Source: Pseudobdellovibrionaceae bacterium (lineage in GTDB: Bacteria; Bdellovibrionota; Bdellovibrionia; Bdellovibrionales; Bdellovibrionaceae). Taken from it: a DNA stretch of 32,966 nucleotides. Positions 23,769 through 31,799 of this stretch are shown here, in pieces (the stretch's first letter is position 1; each line of letters opens with the position of its first letter). The DNA lies in NCBI GenBank assembly GCA_019637895.1, contig JAHBUU010000016.1:1-32966 (forward strand), written 5' to 3'. A model generated the notes under the pieces. That model ran no database searches, had not been told where the DNA came from, and was given only the letters and a program-made list of their open reading frames with translations. Both the position numbers and the translations under genes were made by a program.

Positions 23769-25355
23769 ATGGCAAACCATGACAGCAATCTGAACTACAT
23801 CAACGAATTCAAAGGGATCAAATCGTGGCTGTTCAGCTTGGACCACAAGCGGATCGGCATCCTTTACATGATCTCTGTTATGTTCTTCTTCCTCCTCGGC
23901 GGGATCGCGGCCTTGGGAATCCGTCTCGAGTTGTTCTCGGTCGGACCGACCTTGATGACTGCGGATACGTACAACCAGTTCATGACTTATCACGGGGCCA
24001 TCATGGTCTTCATGGTGATCGTGCCTGGGATTCCGGCGATTCTGGGGAACTTCTTCCTGCCGCTTCATATCGGCGCGAAGGATGTGGCCTTTCCTCGCTT
24101 GAATCTGCTCAGCTGGTACATGCTGATGCTGGGTGCGGCGATGGCGATCGCGACTTTGTTCATTCATCGTCTCGATACCGGTTGGACCTTCTATACTCCT
24201 TACTCGATCAAGACGAGCGGTTCGACGGCTTTGATGGTCGTCGCGGTCTTCATCATGGGGATGTCCTCGGTTTTGACGGGACTGAACTTCATCGCGACCG
24301 TGCACAAGCTTCGCTGCGAAGGCATGACGATGTACCGGATTCCACTTTTTGTGTGGGCCTTGTACTCGACGGCGATCCTTCAGGTTCTGGCGACTCCGGT
24401 TCTGGCGATCACTCTGCTCCTTCTGGCGATGGAGCGGATCCTCGGTGTTGGGATCTTCGATCCGGCTCTGGGTGGTGACCCGGTCTTGTTCCAGCACTTC
24501 TTCTGGTTCTACTCTCACCCTGCGGTCTACATCATGATCTTGCCAGCGATGGGCGTGGTGTCCGAGTTGATCACGACCTTCTCTCGCAAGACGATCTTCG
24601 GTTATACCGCGATTGCGTACTCTTCCTTGGGAATTGCCGCCGTTTCGTTCTTTGTCTGGGGTCACCATATGTACGTCTCCGGTCAGTCTGAGACGGCCGG
24701 TATCGTGTTCTCGTTCCTCACCATGCTGGTGGGTGTTCCGACCGCGATCAAGATGTTCAACTGGGTCTCGACTCTGTACCGTGGTTCGATCTCGTTCCAG
24801 AGCCCGATGCTGTTCGCACTCGGCTTCCTGTTCTTGTTCATGATCGGAGGAGTGACCGGGATCATGCTCGCGACTCTGGCGATCGACGTTCACTTCCATG
24901 ACACTTACTTCGTGGTCGCTCACTTTCACTATGTGATGGTCGGTGGAACCTTGATGGCCTTGATGGGCGGGTTCTATTACTGGATCCCGAAAATGTTCGG
25001 GAAGATGTACAACGAAGGACTGGCTCGCCTGACGTTCGTGCTGATCTTCATCGGCTTCAACGTCACCTTCTTCCCGCAGTTCATTTTGGGTGCGATGGGG
25101 ATGCCGCGACGTTATTTCGATTACATCCCGGCTTATGAGTCTTTGAATCGGATCTCGACGGTTGGTTCTTGGCTGATTGGTGCGGGCTTCCTGATTTCCC
25201 TTTATGTGATCATCGATTGTCTGGTGAGAGGCAAGAAGGCTCCGGAAAACCCTTGGGGATCGAAGACCCTCGAGTGGACCGTGGCCTCTCCTCCTCCTCA
25301 CCATAACTTCCACCACGATCCAGTCGTCAGTGCGGGGCCTTATGAGTACCGTTAA
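23769..25355 (+). CDS. coxA: Cytochrome c oxidase subunit I, type A2
   Basis: The catalytic subunit reduces O2 to water and pumps protons. All metal ligands are in place among 528 residues: His75 and His387 (haem a), His385 (haem a3), His250, His299 and His300 (CuB) and the cross-linked Tyr254. The helix VI motif is YSHPAVY (248-254) instead of HPEVY: it lacks the D-channel Glu but has the Tyr-Ser pair that marks type A2 haem-copper oxidases such as the Rhodothermus and Thermus caa3 enzymes. Asp105 ([12 protein letters not shown]) at the D-channel entrance and Lys328 (VPTAIKMF) of the K-channel are kept. coxC overlaps its 3' end by 14 bases. AAGGAG precedes the ATG. Confidence 0.98.
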   Translation: MANHDSNLNYINEFKGIKSWLFSLDHKRIGILYMISVMFFFLLGGIAALGIRLELFSVGPTLMTADTYNQFMTYHGAIMVFMVIVPGIPAILGNFFLPLHIGAKDVAFPRLNLLSWYMLMLGAAMAIATLFIHRLDTGWTFYTPYSIKTSGSTALMVVAVFIMGMSSVLTGLNFIATVHKLRCEGMTMYRIPLFVWALYSTAILQVLATPVLAITLLLLAMERILGVGIFDPALGGDPVLFQHFFWFYSHPAVYIMILPAMGVVSELITTFSRKTIFGYTAIAYSSLGIAAVSFFVWGHHMYVSGQSETAGIVFSFLTMLVGVPTAIKMFNWVSTLYRGSISFQSPMLFALGFLFLFMIGGVTGIMLATLAIDVHFHDTYFVVAHFHYVMVGGTLMALMGGFYYWIPKMFGKMYNEGLARLTFVLIFIGFNVTFFPQFILGAMGMPRRYFDYIPAYESLNRISTVGSWLIGAGFLISLYVIIDCLVRGKKAPENPWGSKTLEWTVASPPPHHNFHHDPVVSAGPYEYR

Positions 25356-25995
25356 CAGTCACGAACACCACTACGCTCATCACTTTAAGAACGCGGACCA
25401 CGAGTTCGTGACCTCGAAGCAGGGAATCTGGCTCTTCATGGTGACAGAGATCCTGATGTTCGGTGGCCTCTTCGTGGCCTTCTTCATCTATCACGCCATG
25501 TACCCTGAGATGTTTGCCGAAGGCGCGAAACAGCTCGACTGGCGGATGGGTTTCACGAACACTCTCGTTCTGATCTTCTCGTCTTTCACGATGGCTCTGG
25601 GGATCCACTACATTCAAAAAGGGGACGCGCGGAAAGCGACATGGAATCTGTCGGCGACGATCCTTTGTGGTGCGATCTTCATGGTCATCAAGTACTTCGA
25701 GTACACCCACAAGTTCCACCTGGGTTTCTTCCCAGGTAAATACCTGGATGTTGCTCGCGTCGGAGCGGAACATGCGAACCTCGGTTTGTACTTTGGGTTC
25801 TACTACTGCATGACCGGCCTTCACGGAATCCACGTTCTGACGGGGATGTCCTTGATCGTTTGGGTGTTGTTCCGTCATTTGCGCGGCGACTTCAACCCGC
25901 ACTATTACACTCCGGTCGAAGGCGTCGGAATTTTCTGGCACATCGTCGATCTCGTTTGGATCTTCTTGTTCCCACTGCTTTACTTGGTCGGTTAG
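25342..25995 (+). CDS. coxC: Cytochrome c oxidase subunit III
   Basis: A 217-residue membrane subunit that stabilises subunit I and supports proton uptake. It shows the family hallmarks [19 protein letters not shown] (near 30-48), with the conserved Glu in the first helix, [30 protein letters not shown] and the C-terminal [18 protein letters not shown]. Length fits the short five-helix form that lacks the first two helices of mitochondrial COX3. The ATG at 25342 is preferred to the GTG at 25330. It overlaps coxA by 14 bases and precedes coxD by 9. Confidence 0.95.
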   Translation: MSTVNSHEHHYAHHFKNADHEFVTSKQGIWLFMVTEILMFGGLFVAFFIYHAMYPEMFAEGAKQLDWRMGFTNTLVLIFSSFTMALGIHYIQKGDARKATWNLSATILCGAIFMVIKYFEYTHKFHLGFFPGKYLDVARVGAEHANLGLYFGFYYCMTGLHGIHVLTGMSLIVWVLFRHLRGDFNPHYYTPVEGVGIFWHIVDLVWIFLFPLLYLVG

Positions 25996-26004
25996 GAGAA
26001 ACGC

Positions 26005-26325
26005 ATGGCTCAGTCAAATAATGACGTTCACCACATTGTCGAGTTTCCGATCTTGATGAAGACGGCCTTGGCCCTCTTTGGCTTGACCTTCCTGACAATG
26101 ATCGCCTTCTGGGCGCACAGCTATCTCGGTCCTTTGGGTCCGATCGTCGCATTCTTGATTGCGGGTGTAAAAGCCGCGCTGGTGATGATGTACTTCATGG
26201 GTCTGAAATACGACTCTTTGATGAATCGCTTCATCTTCGCGCTGGGCTTCTTCTTCCTGCTGTTGTTGTTTGCGATCAGCGCTCTGGATATCTGGACTCG
26301 GGTTCCTGTCGCGAACACCCTGTAA
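26005..26325 (+). CDS. coxD: Cytochrome c oxidase subunit IV (prokaryotic COX4 type)
   Basis: A 106-residue protein with three membrane helices (about 18-38, 44-66 and 74-96), matching the bacterial subunit IV family through VAFLIAGVKAALVMMYFMGL (48-67), which is its most conserved segment. It is an accessory subunit of unclear role. GGAGAAACGC lies before the ATG, 9 bases after coxC. It is the last gene before the terminator. Confidence 0.9.
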   Translation: MAQSNNDVHHIVEFPILMKTALALFGLTFLTMIAFWAHSYLGPLGPIVAFLIAGVKAALVMMYFMGLKYDSLMNRFIFALGFFFLLLLFAISALDIWTRVPVANTL

Positions 26326-26355
26326 GCGTCAATTTGTTGCGGATTCTTTTGAAAG

Positions 26356-26387
26356 AGCTCTCCAAATCGGAGGGCTTTTTCTTTTTT
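26356..26387 (+). terminator. Rho-independent terminator of the cox operon
   Basis: AGCTCTCC (26356-26363) and GGAGGGCT (26369-26376) pair (one G-T), loop AAATC, followed by TTTTTCTTTTTT. It lies about 30 bases after coxD and separates the operon from ctaB, which must have its own start or receive read-through. Confidence 0.85.
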
Positions 26388-26434
26388 GATGCGTCGACGG
26401 TTGTGGTTCAGAGGGGATTCGGCCACTTTAGGGC

Positions 26435-27307
26435 ATGCTCAAGGTTTATGCGAATTTGACGAAATTTGGGATCGTGGTGTTTGCGCTCTTTGCCGGTGTC
26501 GCGGGCTATGCCACGGGCTTTTTGGTCGAACAGCCCTTCGATTGGCGTCATCTTATGCTGAGCATGTCCGGGTTGTATTTCTTGAGCTCGGGCAGTCTCG
26601 CTCTCAATCAGTTGCAGGAATACAAATTGGATCGGCTGATGCCTCGGACGGCCAAACGTCCGATCGCCTCGGGCAAGCTGAAGCCCGCTGCCGCCGGGAT
26701 CTTGTCGGTGGCTTTTCTGATCACGGGCTTTTATCAGCTGTCGATGGCGTCGAATATGGCGGCCCTGGTGGGCTTGGTCAGCGTCGTTCTTTACAATGGC
26801 TTCTATACGATGTGGTGGAAGCGCCGTTGGGCTTTCGCCGCCGTTCCCGGGGCGATTCCGGGATCATTGCCGATTACAATCGGGTATGCGGCCAGTAATC
26901 CTGACATTTTCAACTCGGAATCGGTCTATCTTTTCCTGGTCATGTTTCTGTGGCAGATGCCGCACTTCTGGGTTTTGGCCATTCGTTTCATGGAAGACTA
27001 TCGCGCGGGCGGGGTTCCGGTCTTGCCGACGGTGGTCGGTGTTCAAAAGACGGTTTTCCATATCGGACTTTATACTTTTGCTTATGTCGGTGTTGCGATC
27101 GCGGCGCCTTGGTTCGTTCAGGCCAGCTGGATTTATCTGCTGCTGGTCGTTCCCTTTGGCGTGAAGCTGTTGATCGAATTTTTCAGATATCAAAAGAATC
27201 AGGAACGGTGGTTCCCGTTCTTCATGTGGACCAACGTGAGCATGTTGGTGTTCATCATCGTACCGGTCATCGACAAGTGGAACTTCCTGTTCATTGACCG
27301 AGGATAA
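26435..27307 (+). CDS. ctaB: Protohaem IX farnesyltransferase (haem O synthase)
   Basis: Adds the farnesyl tail to haem B, making haem O, the precursor of haem A for the oxidase next door. It is a UbiA-family prenyltransferase of 290 residues and about eight helices. The first catalytic motif is NQLQEYKLDRLMPRTAKRP (59-76 region: Asn58/59, Glu62, Asp66, Met69, Arg71, Thr72), with Glu in place of the first Asp. The second region WQMPHFWVLAIRFMEDYRAG and VPVLPTVVG is typical of CtaB/CyoE. Haem A synthase (ctaA) is not in the window. The ribosome site is weak (TTAGGG). It ends at a bidirectional terminator. Confidence 0.95.
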   Translation: MLKVYANLTKFGIVVFALFAGVAGYATGFLVEQPFDWRHLMLSMSGLYFLSSGSLALNQLQEYKLDRLMPRTAKRPIASGKLKPAAAGILSVAFLITGFYQLSMASNMAALVGLVSVVLYNGFYTMWWKRRWAFAAVPGAIPGSLPITIGYAASNPDIFNSESVYLFLVMFLWQMPHFWVLAIRFMEDYRAGGVPVLPTVVGVQKTVFHIGLYTFAYVGVAIAAPWFVQASWIYLLLVVPFGVKLLIEFFRYQKNQERWFPFFMWTNVSMLVFIIVPVIDKWNFLFIDRG

Positions 27308-27335
27308 AAAAAGGAGCGCGAAAGCGCTCCTTTTT
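27306..27335. terminator. Bidirectional terminator between ctaB and the CsbD-like gene
   Basis: AAGGAGCGC (27311-27319) and GCGCTCCTT (27324-27332) pair perfectly around a GAAA tetraloop, with an A-run before (27306-27312) and a T-run after (27331-27335). It can end transcripts from both convergent genes. Confidence 0.9.
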
Positions 27336-27355
27336 CAGAGAAATCTCGAGGGACT

Positions 27356-27652
27356 TTAGTCGCCGAGATGTTCGATTTTGTCTCCGGCTCTTTCGATCTT
27401 CTCGCCGGTTTTGGTATAGCCTTTTTCCTGCAGCTTACGACCCGCGTGTTCGATTTTATCGCCGACGGCGTAAGTCGCTTGTTTCATGGCGTCTTTGGCT
27501 TTGCCAGCCATGGTTTGGGCTTTCCCTTTGATTTTTTGTGCTTCGCCTTCGGCTTCGAGTTTACGGTCACCAACGGCTTTGCCTGCGGTGGCTTTCACAT
27601 GGCCCGCAACTTTGTTCATGGTTCCTTCGGCTTTGTCTTTGGTCGGATTCAT
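27356..27652 (-). CDS. CsbD-like stress-response protein
   Basis: A 98-residue, highly charged, probably largely helical or disordered protein made of repeated Lys/Ala/Gly/Glu segments (KDKAEGTMNKVAGHVKATAG, LEAEGEAQKIKGKAQTMAGK, AVGDKIEHAGRKL, KIERAGDKIEHLG). The pattern 'xKxxGxxKxxxGKxxxDxxLxxxGxxxxxxGxxQ' is the CsbD family, small general-stress proteins with no known biochemical activity. The C-terminal half repeats the unit GDKIEHAG/GEKIERAG/GDKIEHLG, which is beyond the usual 60-residue CsbD. The GGAGTTGTT ribosome site is strong. A sigma-54-like element lies 54 bases upstream of the ATG. Confidence 0.8.
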   Translation of the reverse strand: MNPTKDKAEGTMNKVAGHVKATAGKAVGDRKLEAEGEAQKIKGKAQTMAGKAKDAMKQATYAVGDKIEHAGRKLQEKGYTKTGEKIERAGDKIEHLGD

Positions 27653-27705
27653 AACAACTCCTTTTTAGTCGTCAGGTGAACTTGTCCCCAACGACCGTCA
27701 AGGCA

Positions 27706-27720
27706 GCATCATCTATGCCA
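27706..27720 (-). promoter_or_regulatory. Possible sigma-54-type promoter of the CsbD-like gene
   Basis: Read on the minus strand, TGGCATAGATGATGC has GG and GC 10 bases apart and matches TGGCACGNNNNTTGC in 8 of 11 fixed positions. It is 54 bases before the ATG. The remaining gap up to 27850 shows only a G-rich stretch. Confidence 0.3.
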
Positions 27721-27850
27721 GGGCAGAGCTGAATCCTACAGGGGGAAGAGCTTGCGAGGGGGAGGAGAGTTGCCCCAGTGCCCGCAAAATGCCCCTGATA
27801 TTTTAGTGAGAATTTTTCTACCGTAATGAGATCGCGACTTCTTCAAATCC

Positions 27851-28510
27851 TTATGGAATCCGCAAATCGTCGGGTGTGTCGACCTGTCGAAGCGGATGTG
27901 ATTCTTTGAAGGCTTCGATCTCTTGGCAATCTTGATCGATGCGGTTCAAAATCGGGAAGGCCGACAAATCCACATGGAATCGGCGAGCTGAAAACATCAT
28001 CGGGATCAAGCAAATGTCGGCAGCCGTCAGCTCGTCGCCATAACAGAAACGACCAGCATGTTGTTCCGCCAGCTTTTCCAAGGCGGTAAAACCCGGAATC
28101 TGCCAATTTGAAATCCATCCTTCTTTGGCCGCGAGATCGTAGCCGTGTTGGGTTTCGAGGTACTGCAAAATCTTGAGATTACAGACCGGGTGCATGTAGG
28201 AGTTGATGTTTTCACAGAACTGACGGACTTGAGCCCGCTCTCCCGGATTCTTTGGATAGATGGGAGGAGTCGGATGGGTCTCATCCAGATACTCGAGAAT
28301 CGGCAAAGACTGTGAAATCACTAAGTCGCCGTTTTTGAGAGCAGGGACTTCGCCCTGAGGATTCACTTTCAAGAACTCTGGCGAGTGTTGCTCTTGCTTG
28401 AGCAGGTGAATCGCCCGATACTCGAAAGGGATTCCTTTTAAGTGCATGGCGATTCGAACGCGGTAAGAAGTCGAGCTGCGGAAATAGTTGTAGAGGACGA
28501 GTTTTTCCAT
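27851..28510 (-). CDS. maiA: Maleylacetoacetate isomerase (zeta-class GST)
   Basis: Isomerises maleylacetoacetate to fumarylacetoacetate in tyrosine breakdown, using glutathione. The 219-residue protein begins with VLYNYFRSSTSYRVRIAMHLKGI; the zeta-class motif is 'SSCSxRVRIAL', here SSTSYRVRIAM with Thr in place of the usual Cys. NPQGEVPALKNGD and ISQSLPILEYLDETHP form the glutathione-binding part. A fumarylacetoacetase-family gene lies 1.4 kb away, which supports the assignment. Its ATG shares bases with the divergent ATG of the membrane-protein gene (CATG, 28508-28511). Confidence 0.85.
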   Translation of the reverse strand: MEKLVLYNYFRSSTSYRVRIAMHLKGIPFEYRAIHLLKQEQHSPEFLKVNPQGEVPALKNGDLVISQSLPILEYLDETHPTPPIYPKNPGERAQVRQFCENINSYMHPVCNLKILQYLETQHGYDLAAKEGWISNWQIPGFTALEKLAEQHAGRFCYGDELTAADICLIPMMFSARRFHVDLSAFPILNRIDQDCQEIEAFKESHPLRQVDTPDDLRIP

Positions 28511-29225
28511 GACCGCATCAAAGCAACGGATGGGTTTTCTGTCAAATCTGGCGCGAGTTCTGGGGCTAGCCTTGGTTTTTATGTCGCTGTTGCGTTTCCT
28601 CTTTTATTGGAATTTTTCCGAGCGTTTTAGCGGCATTTCGGGCGGTGATTTGCTGCAATCGTTTGCGGTGGGGATTCGGTTCGATTTGCTGGTTCTGGGC
28701 TTTCTGCTGATTCCGGTGGTCGGGCTTGCTCCCTTCGTCCTCTGGACACCTCGGCACTTGGATCGATGGATGCGGACACTGGTCGTGTATCTGTGTTCGA
28801 TGTGGGTGCTGATCGTCGGACTTTCCTTTGCGGACTTTTTGTATTTTTCGGCTCATGGTCAAAGACTGTCTTTGATGGCCGTCTCGGATCCGCTCGGTCG
28901 CGAGGTTTTTTGGAGCGCTTCCGAGCGCCTCGGGACAGGCACCTTGCTGATGAATGCCGGGATCTTTTTCCTCCTGGTGTTCATTCTCAACTCTCGATTT
29001 TTGGCGCTTTTGAAAAGCCCTCCATCAATGAATCTCGGTGCCCGATCTTTTTGGAAAAGATGGGTGGTTTGCCTTTTCCTGACGGCGCTGGCGGCGAGAG
29101 GAACGGTGACGGCTCATCACTTGGAATGGCAGGACGCAAAGATCTCGGAAGCGCGAATTTTATGGGAGCTCACGATCAATTCCCCCTGGGCTTGGGACAA
29201 GAATCCCGAGCGTGGCCGTTGGTAA
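28509..29225 (+). CDS. Lone membrane domain resembling the N-terminus of LTA-synthase/sulfatase proteins
   Basis: A 238-residue protein with about five membrane helices. FLFYWNFSERF, SFAVGIRFDLLVLGFLLIPV and FADFLYFSAHGQRLSLMAV follow the pattern of the N-terminal membrane half of LTA synthase/phosphoglycerol transferase-like proteins ('LxRxxfxxxF', 'GxRFDxxxxxyxxxP', 'FADxxYFxxfgxRxn'). Those proteins carry a C-terminal sulfatase-type catalytic domain of 350-400 residues, here absent; the protein ends NPERGRW and no matching domain follows downstream. It may be a stand-alone paralogue or a truncated relic. The start is uncertain (ATG 28509 or ATG 28530). The upstream gene is divergent and the start codons overlap. 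Confidence 0.5.
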   Translation: MTASKQRMGFLSNLARVLGLALVFMSLLRFLFYWNFSERFSGISGGDLLQSFAVGIRFDLLVLGFLLIPVVGLAPFVLWTPRHLDRWMRTLVVYLCSMWVLIVGLSFADFLYFSAHGQRLSLMAVSDPLGREVFWSASERLGTGTLLMNAGIFFLLVFILNSRFLALLKSPPSMNLGARSFWKRWVVCLFLTALAARGTVTAHHLEWQDAKISEARILWELTINSPWAWDKNPERGRW

Positions 29226-29331
29226 TCAGTTCGCATCTATTTGATTTGAGGCTTCTGACGCGACGTTCTTGCCGCCACAACAGGGGAATTTCGGTTTATT
29301 CATTTCACGCACTCATTTGAAAGGGGCGCAC

Positions 29332-29880
29332 ATGAATAAGGTTTTGATTTCGTTGATGACTCTTTGTTTGGCTTCCTTTGCGCAAGCGGCGGATTTTGGA
29401 GTGGAAGTCGGCTTCCGCCAACAGTCCGGAAGCGTGGACAGCGGGTTGTCCGCCCAATCTCAGATGGGCTATCAAGTGGGTGCGGTCGGCGTTTTCCCGA
29501 TCTCGGGAGCCCTGGGTGTTCGGACAGGTCTGATGTACGTCAATCGTCCTCTCGTCGTAAAAAACGATCTGACCAGCGCTGAAACGAAAGTGTCCCTGAA
29601 CTATTTCGAGGTTCCGGTCGCTTTGTCCTATGCCTTTGAGGACTATGCGAGTGTTTTTGGCGGTGTTGCCTTGTCCATGCACCTCGATAGCAATGCGACC
29701 AACGGAGCCAAAGTCAAAGACGAGAAGTCTCCGATCATTCCTTTGATCGTCGGAGCCAGCTTCAAGTTCGCGCCACAGTTGGGCGCCACTTTGTTCTTTG
29801 AGTCCGGCAGCGGAGACGTCGCCGATGGTTTGAAAAACTACCGTGCCGTGGGCGCGAACCTTTTGATCAGCTTCGAATAA
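29332..29880 (+). CDS. Outer-membrane beta-barrel protein
   Basis: A 182-residue exported protein. A signal peptide (MNKVLISLMTLCLASFAQAA, cut after AQA) is followed by short amphipathic strands of alternating residues (FGVEVGFRQQ, LGVRTGLMYV, LNYFEVPVALSYAF, ASVFGGVALSMHL) and a C-terminal NLLISFE, in the style of 8-stranded outer-membrane barrels of the OmpA/PorT-like type. No periplasmic binding domain follows. AAAGGGGCG lies 5 bases before the ATG. Function unknown. The fumarylacetoacetase-family gene follows after 15 bases. Confidence 0.75.
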   Translation: MNKVLISLMTLCLASFAQAADFGVEVGFRQQSGSVDSGLSAQSQMGYQVGAVGVFPISGALGVRTGLMYVNRPLVVKNDLTSAETKVSLNYFEVPVALSYAFEDYASVFGGVALSMHLDSNATNGAKVKDEKSPIIPLIVGASFKFAPQLGATLFFESGSGDVADGLKNYRAVGANLLISFE

Positions 29881-29895
29881 GTCAGGGGAATCGGA

Positions 29896-30882
29896 ATGAA
29901 GTTTGGATCTTTGAAATCTCCTCATTCGGCGGACGGCGAACTTTGCGTCGTCAGCCGGGATTTGAAAACCGCCGTCAAGGCGACATCCATCGCGGCCAGC
30001 CTTCGTGAGGCCGTCGAAACTTGGGAGAAGTCAGAGGGTCCTCTTCGTTCCCTTTACGAGTCCTTGAACGCCAACCGTTGCGATAACGCCTTCCCCGTGC
30101 GGGAAGGGGATTTCCAATCCGCTTTGCCGCGGACTTGGTTGTTCGCCGATGGCTCGGCCTTCATTCATCACATCAAACTCGTTCGCAAGGCTCGCAATGC
30201 GGCCCTGCCGGAAACTTTGACCACCGTGCCTTTGATGTACCAGGCGGAAAGCGGCCGCTTTCTGGCCCCCACCGAAGACATTCCACAGGTGGACTTTGCC
30301 CATGGAACGGACTTCGAGGCCGAAGTCGGCGTGATCACGGATCATGTTGCGATCGGGACTTCGCCAGCAGATGCTCTGAAAAAAGTCCGGCTCCTTGTTC
30401 TGATCAATGACGTGAGCCTGCGCGGTCTGATTCCAGCCGAGCTGGCGATGGGTTTTGGTTTTTTCCAAAGCAAGCCCAACAAAGCGCTTTCTCCGTTTGC
30501 TCTGACTCCCGATGAACTGGGTTCGAGTTGGAAGGACGGACGGGTTCATCTGCCTCTGGAAGTGAACTACAATGGTGAGTTTTTTGGAAAAGCCAATGCA
30601 GGTGCGATGCACTTCGGTTTTGGCGAATTGATCGCGCACGCCGCCCGGACTCGCGAGCTGGCGGCGGGCACGCTGATCGGCAGCGGAACTGTGGCCAATG
30701 AGGACCCGACCGTTGGTTCGAGCTGCTTGGTTGAAAAGCGCACGATCGAACAAATCGAAACCGGGACGCCCTCGACGCCGTACATGAAGGTCGGTGATAC
30801 CATCGAGATCAAAATGAAAAATACCGATGGGCATGATCTCTTCGGCCGTATTTTCCAACGGGTTCGACAGGTTTCCAAATGA
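29896..30882 (+). CDS. Fumarylacetoacetate hydrolase family protein
   Basis: A 328-residue FAH-family enzyme. Metal-binding Glu141 and Glu143 sit in DFEAEVGVITD, and Asp172 in LINDVSLRGL, as in family members. FGFFQSKPNKALSPFALTPDEL and GTLIGSGTVAN(E) are further conserved elements. With maleylacetoacetate isomerase nearby, it may cleave fumarylacetoacetate to fumarate and acetoacetate, the last step of tyrosine degradation. It belongs to the bacterial group near 330 residues that is often annotated as fumarylacetoacetase, though other acylpyruvate substrates are possible. AGGGGAATCGG precedes the ATG. The next gene overlaps its TGA (ATGA). Confidence 0.85.
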   Translation: MKFGSLKSPHSADGELCVVSRDLKTAVKATSIAASLREAVETWEKSEGPLRSLYESLNANRCDNAFPVREGDFQSALPRTWLFADGSAFIHHIKLVRKARNAALPETLTTVPLMYQAESGRFLAPTEDIPQVDFAHGTDFEAEVGVITDHVAIGTSPADALKKVRLLVLINDVSLRGLIPAELAMGFGFFQSKPNKALSPFALTPDELGSSWKDGRVHLPLEVNYNGEFFGKANAGAMHFGFGELIAHAARTRELAAGTLIGSGTVANEDPTVGSSCLVEKRTIEQIETGTPSTPYMKVGDTIEIKMKNTDGHDLFGRIFQRVRQVSK

Positions 30883-31778
30883 AGCATGTCCTGACTCTCG
30901 ATTCCTTTTACTCGAGAGCCGGAGAACTTCGTGACGTTTTTGAAGATCGTTTCAGCGATCCAAGATCCGCTCGCGGAGATCGGTTCGTTTGGGATTTTTG
31001 GTACGTCAAAGACCAATATCGCTTGGTGCGAACTCCGGCTTATCACTATTTTCCAGCCAAGCTTTATCAGCACTTTCATTCGGAACTCGTGCAGTGGGGT
31101 CGTCGGACTCTGGGCTGTCACGATATCTCTCCGCCTTGGCTGTCTTATTATGTCGATGGTTGTCGTCAAGAGCTGCACTCGGACGTGCCTCATGGGCCAT
31201 GGGCTTTTGTGTATTCAATCAGCCCTCGTAAAATTCGTTACCGGGGTGGCGAGACCTTGATTTTGCGGCCAGAGGTTTTGAATTACTGGCCTGGATTCAC
31301 AGATTCGAAAGAGCGTGAACTGGCAAGTTTCGTGGACCGGGTGAAGTCGCCTTTCAACCGATTGACCGTTTTTGATCCACGCTTCCCTCATGGGGTCACC
31401 GAAGTCCGAGGTGTCGAAGATCCTCTTGAAGGTCGCTTGGTCGTTCACGGTTGGTTCGTGGAGCCAAGACCCTATGTCGTCGGTGCGCTGAAGACCCAAC
31501 AAGTCGGGCGAGCTCTTGAGGACGCGATGGCGGCGCTCGGAAACGAACTGCCTCGTTTGGGAAATCTTCATGGAACCGTCAGCCTGCGTTTGAAAGTCAA
31601 AGCCGACGGGAGCGTGAGCGGTTTCGATTTCTTGACGGAAACTTTGATGGGACTCGAAGATCCTCAAGCGCAAAAGCTCGCGGCTCGCCGGGTTCTGAAG
31701 AACCTCTTTTCGAAACTCCAGTTCCCTCGATCCAAGGGTGCATCGGAAGTCACGATCCCTCTTTTGTTCAAGATCTGA
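30879..31778 (+). CDS. 2OG-Fe(II) oxygenase fused to a TonB/AgmX-like C-terminal domain
   Basis: A 299-residue protein. Residues about 80-195 form a 2-oxoglutarate/Fe(II) dioxygenase: YYVDGCRQELHSDVPHGPW (His100, Asp102), YRGGETLIL (strand after the HxD), FDPRFPHGVTEVRGV (distal His171) and GRLVVHGWF (Arg186 for 2-oxoglutarate). This resembles prolyl-4-hydroxylase-type enzymes. Residues about 231-299 (GTVSLRLKVKADGSVSGFDF, then AARRVLKNLFSKLQFPRS and VTIPLLFKI) have the pattern 'GxVxvxxxVxxDGxVxxxxxxxS...Lxxxxfpxxxg...vxxPxxF' of TonB C-terminal and AgmX/PglI-type domains. No signal peptide is visible. It overlaps the FAH-family gene (ATGA), so it is probably cotranslated. The substrate is unknown. 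Confidence 0.75.
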   Translation: MKHVLTLDSFYSRAGELRDVFEDRFSDPRSARGDRFVWDFWYVKDQYRLVRTPAYHYFPAKLYQHFHSELVQWGRRTLGCHDISPPWLSYYVDGCRQELHSDVPHGPWAFVYSISPRKIRYRGGETLILRPEVLNYWPGFTDSKERELASFVDRVKSPFNRLTVFDPRFPHGVTEVRGVEDPLEGRLVVHGWFVEPRPYVVGALKTQQVGRALEDAMAALGNELPRLGNLHGTVSLRLKVKADGSVSGFDFLTETLMGLEDPQAQKLAARRVLKNLFSKLQFPRSKGASEVTIPLLFKI

Positions 31779-31799
31779 TCACGCCGACGAGGGGGCTCG

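Noticed and set aside
21843..25316. A 1157-codon open frame on the minus strand across the cox operon
   Set aside because: It is antisense to well-supported cytochrome genes, is rich in His, Arg, Gln and Asp with no domain, and results from codon bias.
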